Shown here: positions 1 through 6,345 of the stretch, piece by piece
Numbering within the stretch: position 1 is the stretch's first letter
Layout of the letters: the number at the start of each line of letters is the position of its first letter
Assembly (NCBI GenBank): GCA_016210245.1
Contig: JACQUR010000103.1
Coordinates: 1-11,487 of the forward strand
Direction of reading: 5' to 3'
Length of the DNA stretch: 11,487 nt
Source of the DNA: Chloroflexota bacterium
Lineage (GTDB): Bacteria > Chloroflexota > UBA6077 > JACQUR01
Notes under the pieces: generated by a model
What the model saw: only the letters and a program-made list of their open reading frames with translations
Database searches by the model: none
Told to the model about the DNA's origin: nothing
Program-made: the position numbers and the translations under genes

Positions 1-137
1 ATCCTGGCCCGCTCCACGGTCAGCACCACGGGGCGCCAGCCGAAGCTGGGCAGGTAGCGGGTGAACTTCAGCGCCCGCAGGGCGCCGGAGCCGCCGACCG
101 GCGGGAAGGAGTGGGCGACGAACAGAACGGTCGGCAT
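1..137 (-). CDS. Glycosyltransferase family 4, N-terminal fragment (runs off window)
   Basis: Only the first 45 codons are inside the window; the rest lies beyond the left edge. The protein begins MPTVLFVAHSFPPVGGSGAL and continues with a stretch containing ALKFTRYLPSFGWRPVVLTV. This is the typical opening of GT-B glycosyltransferases of family GT4: a first beta strand, a Gly-rich loop (GGSG), then a helix and a 'YLPxFGWxPVVLT' second strand. Family members transfer a sugar from a nucleotide donor to a growing glycan on the cytoplasmic face of the membrane. The ATG at 137 lies 39 nt after the stop of the preceding glycosyltransferase, and that gap is almost entirely heptamer repeat. No good ribosome binding site is visible; a GAG from the repeat is the nearest purine run. 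The fold is fairly certain; donor and acceptor are unknown. Confidence 0.8.
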   Translation of the reverse strand, partial: MPTVLFVAHSFPPVGGSGALRALKFTRYLPSFGWRPVVLTVERAR

Positions 138-144
138 GTCTATA

Positions 145-193
145 GCACTCAGGACTCAGGACTCAGCACTCAGCACTCAGCACTCAGCACTCG
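145..193. repeat. Heptamer tandem array, seven units of GSACTCA
   Basis: Seven consecutive 7-bp units: GCACTCA, GGACTCA twice, GCACTCA three times, then GCACTCG. On the coding (minus) strand the unit reads TGAGTGC or TGAGTCC. Because 7 is not a multiple of 3, successive TGA triplets fall in all three minus-strand frames. The upstream glycosyltransferase ends at the TGA at 177-179 inside the array, and its last residues (PSAEC) are repeat-encoded. The array fills nearly all of the space before the next start at 137. Confidence 0.9.
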
Positions 194-1340
194 GGCAGGA
201 CAGGCGTTGCTGGCGCAGCTCGCGCCCCAGCTCGTACAGCGCGCGGTACTGGAGGGCGATACGCGGCCAGGCGAAGACCTCCCGCGCTCGCCGCAGCCCG
301 CGCCGGATCAGCTCCTGGCGCCGCTCCGCCGAGTCCAGCAGCTCGGCCAGGGCCTGCGCCAGCGGCTCGACCCGGCCCTCGGGAACCACTATCCCGGCCT
401 CGCCGATCACCTCCGGGATGCCGCCGGAGCTGGAGCCGACCACCGGAACGCCGCAGGCCATCGCCTCCACCAGCACCCGCCCGAACTGCTCCTTGTGGGC
501 CGGGGGGATGGTCACCGAGGGCAGCACCAGCGCGTCCAGGGAGGCCAGGAAGGACGGCACCGCCTCAAACCGAATGGCGGGCCTGAATTCCACTCGCCCC
601 TGAAGTTGCAAGCGCGCCGCCAGCGCGTCGAGGCCGGGACGCTCGGGCCCGTCGCCCACGATCGCCAGCCGGGCGTCGTGGGGCAGGCGCGCGAAGGCCT
701 CCAGCAGCACGGGCAACCCTTTGACCGGCTCCAGGCGGCCCAGGAAGCCGATGGTCCACGGCGGCCCGTGCCTCGTTCGGCCCAGGGCCTCGGCCTCCGA
801 GACGTGGAATCGCTCGAGGTCGACGCCCATGGGGATCACCTGGATGGGGCCGCGGAAGGCCTTGGCCCGCAGCACCTCCGGCACGGCGCCGTTGGGAGCA
901 TAGACGGCGTCGGCGCGCCGCAGGGTGTAGCGCTCGAACCAGCGGTAGGGCCGACGCCAGATGCGGTGGAGATTGACATAAGAACAGAAGACGAGCGCGG
1001 CGCGGGGGGCGAACAGGTCGCGCAGCAGCGCGGTCTGGAAGGCCGCGGCGCTGAAGGGCTCCTCGTGCAGGTCGATCACGTCCGGCTGCAGGCGGGCCAC
1101 CAGCCCGGGGAGTTGGGTGAGATAGGCGTGGCGGGTGCCGTTGTTGGTGCAGAGTGTCCGCCCGACCACGATCCGATAGCGCTCCCCCGGCGCGGCCGTC
1201 TGGCGGGTCACCTGGCCCTCCTCGAACCACCAGGACGGGGTGAGCAGGGTGATCTCCAGGTCCGGGTGGGCGGCCAGGGCGTCGAACTTGCGCCGGTTGG
1301 AGACGCCAACGCAGTTGTGGGCGATGGCCAGCACCTTCAT
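177..1340 (-). CDS. Glycosyltransferase family 4 (GT-B fold)
   Basis: A 387-residue retaining-type GT-B glycosyltransferase, expected to add one sugar to a lipid-linked or growing glycan at the inner face of the membrane. The N-terminal Rossmann-like domain begins MKVLAIAHNC. A linker IPMGVDLERF (about 169-178) leads into the C-terminal donor domain: FLGRLEPVKG (199-208), AIVGDGPE (226-233) and EQFGRVLVEAMACG (284-297), which carries the family's E-x7-E pair (E284, E292). Length is normal for GT4. The frame is open further upstream, but the ATG at 1340 is chosen because it forms an ATGA overlap with the TGA of the amidotransferase gene, has GGAG 11 nt upstream, and is followed at once by the first beta strand. 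The C-terminal tail (PSAEC) is encoded by the heptamer repeat. Donor and acceptor cannot be inferred. Confidence 0.9.
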   Translation of the reverse strand: MKVLAIAHNCVGVSNRRKFDALAAHPDLEITLLTPSWWFEEGQVTRQTAAPGERYRIVVGRTLCTNNGTRHAYLTQLPGLVARLQPDVIDLHEEPFSAAAFQTALLRDLFAPRAALVFCSYVNLHRIWRRPYRWFERYTLRRADAVYAPNGAVPEVLRAKAFRGPIQVIPMGVDLERFHVSEAEALGRTRHGPPWTIGFLGRLEPVKGLPVLLEAFARLPHDARLAIVGDGPERPGLDALAARLQLQGRVEFRPAIRFEAVPSFLASLDALVLPSVTIPPAHKEQFGRVLVEAMACGVPVVGSSSGGIPEVIGEAGIVVPEGRVEPLAQALAELLDSAERRQELIRRGLRRAREVFAWPRIALQYRALYELGRELRQQRLSCPSAEC

Positions 1341-3220
1341 AGCTTGAACCGCTCCAGCCACAGCTCGAGGCTCAGCGCCCGCCAGACGAGCCAGAAACGG
1401 TCCTCCTGGCCCTGCGCCTGGCGGGTCAGGGTCGCCTGGAGCGTGGGGCGGTCCAGGAACGCCAGCGCGCGCTTTCCCGAGGTGAGCAGCAGGTCGTCCA
1501 CCTCGGCGGCCAGGCCGTTACGCAGCCAGGTGGCGAGGGGCATGGGGAAGCCCATCTTGTCGCGGCGCCAGGTGATGGCCTCGGGCAGCACGCCCTGCAT
1601 CGCCTGGCGCAGCGCCCACTTGGACCACCCGGAGCGGATCTTCCAGCGGGCAGGCAGGGCAAACGCCAGCTCGACCACGCGGTGGTCGAGCAGCGGTACC
1701 CGCGACTCGATGGAGAAGGCCATGCTCAGCCGGTCCTCGTAGCGCAGCAGCGCCGGCAGGCGGTTCTTGTACAGCTCCCAGTAGAGCACGTTGTTCAGCC
1801 AGTCGTCGAACACGCGCGGCCACAGGCGCCACTCGTTGAAGCTGGCGTCGACCGATGCCAGGAGCTCGGGCCGCAAGAGGACCGCATCCGGAGCCTCGAT
1901 GTGGCCATTCCGCGCGGGCGGCCGCAAGGCCATGGCCAGGGCGTTGCGGGCCGCGTTCCTGGCGGGCTTCGAGCCGAGCATGCTGCCCATGCCCCACACC
2001 TCGCGCGCGAAACCGACCGCGTCCCCCGACCGCGCCAACTGATACAGGTACTGGGTGTAGTATGGGACGTACCCGCCGAAGACCTCGTCGCCGCCCTGGC
2101 CGTCCAGCACCACCTTCACCTGCTGGCTGGCTAGCCGCATCACCAGCCAGAAGGCGTACACGGACGGGCCGAGGGCCGGCTCGTCCAGGTACCAGAGGAT
2201 GTCGCTCAGGCTTGGCAGGAGATCGGCCGCTTTGCCCTCCTGGAGCGTGGCGCCGGTGCGGAAGGTGTGGATGACGCGCTCGGCAAAGGGGCGCTCGTCG
2301 AAGCGGCGCTCCTGGAAGTAGAGGGTGAAGGTGCGGACCTGCTCCACGCGCGGGGAGGCAAGCCCGACTACGGTGCTGGAGTCCAGGCCCCCGCTCAGGT
2401 TCACTCCCACGGGCACGTCGCTGCGCAGGTGGATGCGCACGGCGTCGTCGAGCTGGCGGCGGACCTCGGCCACGATCGCCGCCTCCGTTTTGCCCGCCAG
2501 CGTCTCGCCGCGCTCCCTCGCCGCGTCCGGCAGGGACCAGTACGCCTGCTGGCGCAAGCCCTGCTCGGTGCATACTGCGTTGGTGGCCGCGGGAAAGCGC
2601 CAGACCCCCTCGAAGAACGTCTCGTCCAGTCCATCCACCAGGCCGGTGCCCACGTAGGTCGCGAGACTGCGGCGGTTGGGGACGACCGCCATGCCCGTCG
2701 ACCGCATGAACTCGACCAGCGCTTTGATCTCGGAGGCGAACGCGAGCACCCCGTCGGCCAGGACGTAGTAGAGCGGCTTGATGCCGAAGCGGTCGCGCGA
2801 GAGCAGCAGGCGGCGCGCGCGGGTGTCGAAGAGCGCGAACGCCCACATACCAACGAATCGGGCCACGCAGCCGTCTCCCCAGGCCTCATACGCCCTGAGC
2901 ACGACTTCGGTATCGCTGCCGCCTCGGAAGCGCGCGCCGAGAGCTTCCAGCTCGGTCCGCAGCTCGAGGTAGTTGTAGACCTCGCCGTTGTACACCAGCC
3001 ACAGGCGCCCATCATCGCTGGCCATCGGCTGCGCGCCAGCCGGGCTCAGATCCAGGATGCTCAGGCGCAGGTTGGCCAGCCCGCAGTTCTCCCGCAGCAC
3101 CCACCCCTGCGAGTCCGGCCCGCGGTGCCGCAGGAGCCAGGCCATGCGTTCCAGGCACGGGCCGTCCTGTGGTGCGAGCTGAGCCTCCCCGAAGCGGAAG
3201 AGGCCGGCTATCCCGCACAT
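1337..3220 (-). CDS. asnB: Glutamine-dependent asparagine synthase-type amidotransferase
   Basis: A 627-residue, two-domain enzyme that hydrolyses glutamine and uses the ammonia to amidate an ATP-activated carboxylate. The start at 3220 gives MCGIAGLF with the essential nucleophile Cys2; an upstream start would bury it, so 3220 is firm. The class II glutaminase domain shows RHRGPD (31-36), YNGEVYNY (77-84) and GGSDTE (100-105). The synthetase domain shows the PPi-binding loop SGGLDSS (276-282) and LDGQGGDEVFGGY (372-384). Length fits the family. In glycan clusters such enzymes often amidate uronic acids or act on other precursors instead of making free asparagine, so the symbol marks the family only. 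The 5' end overlaps the formyltransferase gene by 13 nt, and no ribosome binding site is visible, which suggests coupling. The 3' end overlaps the next glycosyltransferase by 4 nt (ATGA). The segment around residue 210 (FPAATNAV), where many homologues have a PPGH-like turn, is slightly unusual. Confidence 0.93.
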   Translation of the reverse strand: MCGIAGLFRFGEAQLAPQDGPCLERMAWLLRHRGPDSQGWVLRENCGLANLRLSILDLSPAGAQPMASDDGRLWLVYNGEVYNYLELRTELEALGARFRGGSDTEVVLRAYEAWGDGCVARFVGMWAFALFDTRARRLLLSRDRFGIKPLYYVLADGVLAFASEIKALVEFMRSTGMAVVPNRRSLATYVGTGLVDGLDETFFEGVWRFPAATNAVCTEQGLRQQAYWSLPDAARERGETLAGKTEAAIVAEVRRQLDDAVRIHLRSDVPVGVNLSGGLDSSTVVGLASPRVEQVRTFTLYFQERRFDERPFAERVIHTFRTGATLQEGKAADLLPSLSDILWYLDEPALGPSVYAFWLVMRLASQQVKVVLDGQGGDEVFGGYVPYYTQYLYQLARSGDAVGFAREVWGMGSMLGSKPARNAARNALAMALRPPARNGHIEAPDAVLLRPELLASVDASFNEWRLWPRVFDDWLNNVLYWELYKNRLPALLRYEDRLSMAFSIESRVPLLDHRVVELAFALPARWKIRSGWSKWALRQAMQGVLPEAITWRRDKMGFPMPLATWLRNGLAAEVDDLLLTSGKRALAFLDRPTLQATLTRQAQGQEDRFWLVWRALSLELWLERFKL

Positions 3221-3960
3221 GGTCGCAGGTCGTCGAGCGAGTCGGTGGCTGTGCGAGCGCTGGGTGCGCATCCCTGGCGCATGATCTCCTCCACGACCTC
3301 TCGGAACAACTCAGACATCACGTAGTACCTTCGGCCGCTGCCATCATTCCTCAGCGGTCCGTAGGACGGACTCTGCAACGCCCCCACCGCACTCGCATAC
3401 ATGTCATCTGCCAGGGATCGTAGGTGTTGCTTGGCAGCCGCCAGGTCGTGCAACCCGCGCACGTCCACCACCTCTCGCTGGACGATATGCTCTCCCGTAT
3501 CGATCCCCTCGTCGACGAAAAAGGTCGTGATGCCCGTGGGGTCTCCATTGAACAGGGACCACTCGACCACCGAGCGCCCACGGTACTGCGGCAACAGACC
3601 GATGTGCGCGTTCAGCACTCCCAACCGGAAGCAGTCCAGGAGCGGACGGCGGTAGATCACGCTCATGGCGTGCAGCCCCACATCCGGCGACAACCGCTCA
3701 AGCCAACCCAGGTTGCTCCTGTCATGCACGGTCCGCAAGCTGATGCGCCAGCGCCTCGTGGCCAGCAGTCGCGCGACGAGCAGCTTATCCGACCTCTCCA
3801 GTCGCACCCACTGGCCGCACAGGGCTCGTACGAACCGCGCGCGCGGCAGCGGAGCGTTCTTGCACAGGAGGGTGTAGACCTGGACACGGCCAACATCCGA
3901 GAGGCGCCTGTACATCCCGACGCCTCGGGGCAGGCTCTCGCATAAGCTCACGATCTTCAT
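3208..3960 (-). CDS. Formyltransferase (methionyl-tRNA/sugar N-formyltransferase superfamily)
   Basis: A 250-residue protein of the formyltransferase fold that uses 10-formyltetrahydrofolate to formylate an amino group. The signature is clear: LNAHIGLLPQYRG (116-128) supplies the Asn117 and His119 that match the catalytic N-x-H of E. coli Fmt, and FFVDEGIDTGEHI (147-159) supplies Asp154, matching the catalytic Asp. At 250 residues it is shorter than methionyl-tRNA formyltransferases (about 310) and lacks most of their tRNA-binding C-terminal domain. Together with its place among glycosyltransferases, this favours a nucleotide-sugar amine as substrate. The matching aminotransferase is not in the window. 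The ATG at 3960 overlaps the TGA of the upstream small gene (ATGA), with GGTGGA about 6 nt before it. The 3' end overlaps the amidotransferase gene by 13 nt. The gene belongs to the lower-GC block. Fold and active site are confident; the substrate is inferred. Confidence 0.85.
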   Translation of the reverse strand: MKIVSLCESLPRGVGMYRRLSDVGRVQVYTLLCKNAPLPRARFVRALCGQWVRLERSDKLLVARLLATRRWRISLRTVHDRSNLGWLERLSPDVGLHAMSVIYRRPLLDCFRLGVLNAHIGLLPQYRGRSVVEWSLFNGDPTGITTFFVDEGIDTGEHIVQREVVDVRGLHDLAAAKQHLRSLADDMYASAVGALQSPSYGPLRNDGSGRRYYVMSELFREVVEEIMRQGCAPSARTATDSLDDLRPCAG

Positions 3961-4367
3961 GGGGCGTCCACCAGACGATCCAGGTGGTTTCTCAAGACCG
4001 CGGCATACGTCTGGAGAAACGACTGCCACTGGCCATCTCGTTCCGACTTGTGCTGTTGGACGAGCGTCTCATAGGCGTTGTTCATGACGTCCAGGAAGCG
4101 CCAGTCTGTCGTAATCGCCAACCTCGCCAACTGCGCGAGAGACGATAGGTAGGCCGCCCGTTCCTCTTTGGAAGCCTGATCCGATCGTACGCGGGGCCAC
4201 AGCCGAACCATGGCGACTCGTAGCATCTCTTCCGCCGCCTCTGGGGCCAGGTCTCCCTCCGGGCGCACAACTTCCGGCGCTGGTACTATGCGGCCCGTCA
4301 CTTCCCGCAAGCGCACCTCCAGGCTGCGGCGAAGGAGCTGCCTCCGCGCAACGAGCGAGTCAGGCAT
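3957..4367 (-). CDS. Small hypothetical protein, probably all-helical
   Basis: A 136-residue protein that I do not recognise. It is rich in Leu, Ala, Arg and Glu, with long amphipathic stretches such as RRQLLRRSLEVRLREV near the N-terminus and SSLAQLARLAI mid-protein, and a C-terminal segment NNAYETLVQQHK followed by more helix. There is no signal peptide, transmembrane segment, Cys/His metal cluster or known catalytic motif. It starts at 4367 inside the end of the deacetylase gene (8-nt overlap) and ends with an ATGA overlap into the formyltransferase gene. Overlaps on both sides make it very likely a real, translated and coupled gene. Position suggests an accessory or scaffold role for the deacetylase/formyltransferase pair, but nothing in the sequence proves this. 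Confidence 0.75.
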   Translation of the reverse strand: MPDSLVARRQLLRRSLEVRLREVTGRIVPAPEVVRPEGDLAPEAAEEMLRVAMVRLWPRVRSDQASKEERAAYLSSLAQLARLAITTDWRFLDVMNNAYETLVQQHKSERDGQWQSFLQTYAAVLRNHLDRLVDAP

Positions 4368-5550
4368 GGGCTTTCACTCGCACCGGATACAGGCCTGCCT
4401 CATGGCGGACGGCAAGCTCGGCCAGCGTGATCACTTCGAGATCGTCAGCCGCGGCGATGTAGGCCGCCAGCTTCCTGATCGGCTCGAAGTTGGCCAGGTC
4501 CTTGGTGTGGTTGGCCAGAATGACGGGCACTGCCGTCCAGCCGGACGCTTCGCTTCTCCTTCGGATATCGTCGATCATCCGGCGCATCAATGGGAAGCTG
4601 AGGAGCGATAGGTCCGACACGTAGTGCGTTCGACTCGTGCAGTACCGAAGAGACGACTTCAGGGAACCCAGGAGAGTAGACGCTCGCCGTCGCGGACGTT
4701 CCATGGCGCTGGCGTCCGCCCTCGTCCCCGAAGGCCTCAAGGAACACGTTGCGGCATGCTGCCTCGGGTGGCTCCACACAGATGACAGCCTGGCGAGCCT
4801 GGCCGTCGCGTCGACCGCGGCATCCCGCACCTTGGCGGTCGGCGTGTGGTAGAAGCTGTGCGTGGGGTAGCATGCGATCGGCTGCACACTACTCGCCATC
4901 CGCCGAGCATCGTGCAACTCCGGGTAGTACGGGAGGAACCCCTCGTCGACGCACCGATAGTCGACGCTCACCATCCCGTCCTTTGTCAGGCCCTGTGCGA
5001 TGCTCATGTCAAACTTGATGCCGAGGTCGATCAACGCAGGCAATACGTGCTCGCCGGGAGCGATGCACCACGCACCGCTCTTGAATGAGACGCACCGGTA
5101 GGCGGGGTTGATGGGCTTGAGCAGGGACTCAAGATAGCTCTTGCAGTTGCCGAGCATTTGCTTGGCGACTTCTCTTGTATGGTTGGCCAGCGACCAATCG
5201 GACCTCAGCAACCAACGGCCGTCACGGTACTGTGCGTTGTGCCACTGAGGATGAACGTGCAACTGAACATCATGGCCTCTGGAGTACACCTCCTGTACCA
5301 GGTCGCTCCACTCCTTCGCCAACTCACCCAGCTCAGGAAACTCATTCTGATAGCTGAGGTGGTACAATTGCTGCATCACTTCGACGTTGAACGAAGCTCG
5401 AAGTCCGAACTCGCCATAGATGCTGACGAGAGTCCTCATCGGATCGAACTGGATGCGACGCATATCGCCGGATCCGTCACCGCGCACTTCCCAGTCATCC
5501 GTCAGAACCAGTTGAATCCTTCCCACGCCCGATGCCCACCCCGCGGTCAT
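4360..5550 (-). CDS. NodB-like polysaccharide deacetylase family protein
   Basis: About 396 residues from the ATG at 5550. Family members remove N- or O-acetyl groups from sugars using a divalent metal held by one Asp and two His. Visible elements are LVLTDDWE (14-21, the catalytic/metal Asp pair), GHDVQLHVHPQWH (92-104, the His-rich metal motif), SFKSGAWCIAP, LPYYPE, ACYPTHSFYH, and ILANHTKDL near the C-terminus, the usual late catalytic His motif. No signal peptide is present, so it is probably cytosolic and acts on a nucleotide sugar or lipid-linked precursor. The start is uncertain: 5595 is open but gives a 101-nt overlap, GTG at 5526 is possible, and 5550 fits best with an ATGA-like junction (see the T-run finding). 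A stretch about 100 residues upstream of ILANHTKDL is Arg/Ser-rich and poorly family-like. The 3' end overlaps the small gene by 8 nt. Confidence 0.78.
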   Translation of the reverse strand: MTAGWASGVGRIQLVLTDDWEVRGDGSGDMRRIQFDPMRTLVSIYGEFGLRASFNVEVMQQLYHLSYQNEFPELGELAKEWSDLVQEVYSRGHDVQLHVHPQWHNAQYRDGRWLLRSDWSLANHTREVAKQMLGNCKSYLESLLKPINPAYRCVSFKSGAWCIAPGEHVLPALIDLGIKFDMSIAQGLTKDGMVSVDYRCVDEGFLPYYPELHDARRMASSVQPIACYPTHSFYHTPTAKVRDAAVDATARLARLSSVWSHPRQHAATCSLRPSGTRADASAMERPRRRASTLLGSLKSSLRYCTSRTHYVSDLSLLSFPLMRRMIDDIRRRSEASGWTAVPVILANHTKDLANFEPIRKLAAYIAAADDLEVITLAELAVRHEAGLYPVRVKAHA

Positions 5551-6334
5551 ATTGTAGCGGTTTTTTCCATGTTCCAAAGTAGATGTCCCATGCATGGGGT
5601 ACGAGTTGTGTCTGAAGCTCGGACTTACTCACAAAGCGCTGCAATGGCATGGAGAAGAAAGTTTCATCCACCACCTCCAGCGCGCCGAGCATCTCGTGCA
5701 ATCGGCCAAGCGAGTAGACACGTCCTGCATTAAACCTGACGAATGACTTGTTCCTGCCGGTACAGAGTGTCGTCAGTATCAAGTGCCCACCAGGGCGAAG
5801 CACGCGGTGCATTTCGGCAACAGCTTTGAGGTCCGCGTGCGGATCATACGGGTCGCCGTAGCTGCCAAGGCCGAAGTGCTCAAGCGCACACAGAGACGTG
5901 AGGCACTCCACGGAATCAGATTGCCAGGGTAGCTTCTCGGCGAGTCCTTCGTGGAAGACCTCTGTGGGTACAGAGAGGTCCGGGGGACGCACATCCAGCG
6001 TGTGCAGGCGCAAGCCGGCGGCAACGCCGATCAACCACGGACGATGGGAGCCAATGTCGTACACCTCCGCCGGCACGAGCGCAGCAATGGCGCGAGAAGC
6101 GTACCAGAACTGGGCAATCTGGTAGTCGGCATGCTGGATACCATGGGAGCTACGGTCGATAATCTCCTCGACGATACTGAACTCCGGACACTGCTCCTGG
6201 AAAACTGCCATGCGGTCTCTTTGTTGGACAACGTATTGTCGGTGTGCCGCAAGCACGGAGAACAACTGTCCCCTTCTCAAGAGACTCAAGTAGGCTGGTA
6301 ATTGCTGATAGAGCCGCAAGATCTCCGACTTCAT
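5495..6334 (-). CDS. SAM-dependent methyltransferase-like protein (DUF268-like)
   Basis: A 279-residue class I methyltransferase-fold protein. After an N-terminal helical region (1-80), residues 90-98 (EVYDIGSHR) form the SAM-binding strand and loop. HTLDVR (111-116) gives the acidic residue after strand 2, and LAEKLPWQSDSVECL (131-145) is the usual strand 4 region. LEHFGLGSYGDPYDPHADLK (151-170) followed by RVLRPGGHLIL (177-187) and FNAGRVYS (201-208) closely matches the DUF268-type proteins found in glycan clusters. O-methylation of a sugar is plausible; some family members may be non-catalytic. The ATG at 6334 has GAGG 9 nt upstream and follows the heparinase-like gene by 11 nt. The C-terminal 16 or so residues are Gly-rich and read through the deacetylase start (56-nt overlap), possibly because of a slip in a run of six A's. 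Confidence 0.82.
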   Translation of the reverse strand: MKSEILRLYQQLPAYLSLLRRGQLFSVLAAHRQYVVQQRDRMAVFQEQCPEFSIVEEIIDRSSHGIQHADYQIAQFWYASRAIAALVPAEVYDIGSHRPWLIGVAAGLRLHTLDVRPPDLSVPTEVFHEGLAEKLPWQSDSVECLTSLCALEHFGLGSYGDPYDPHADLKAVAEMHRVLRPGGHLILTTLCTGRNKSFVRFNAGRVYSLGRLHEMLGALEVVDETFFSMPLQRFVSKSELQTQLVPHAWDIYFGTWKKPLQYDRGVGIGRGKDSTGSDG

Positions 6335-6345
6335 CACCGAGCACC

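Noticed and set aside
145..193. CRISPR array
   Set aside because: Units are 7 bp and contiguous, with no spacers and no cas genes. The same holds for the octamer arrays at 8511-8534 and 9873-9920.
111..1742. Long plus-strand open frame opposite the glycosyltransferase and amidotransferase genes
   Set aside because: Its translation is Gln/His/Gly/Arg-rich without motifs, as expected for the complement of GC-rich genes, while the minus strand has clear catalytic motifs throughout.
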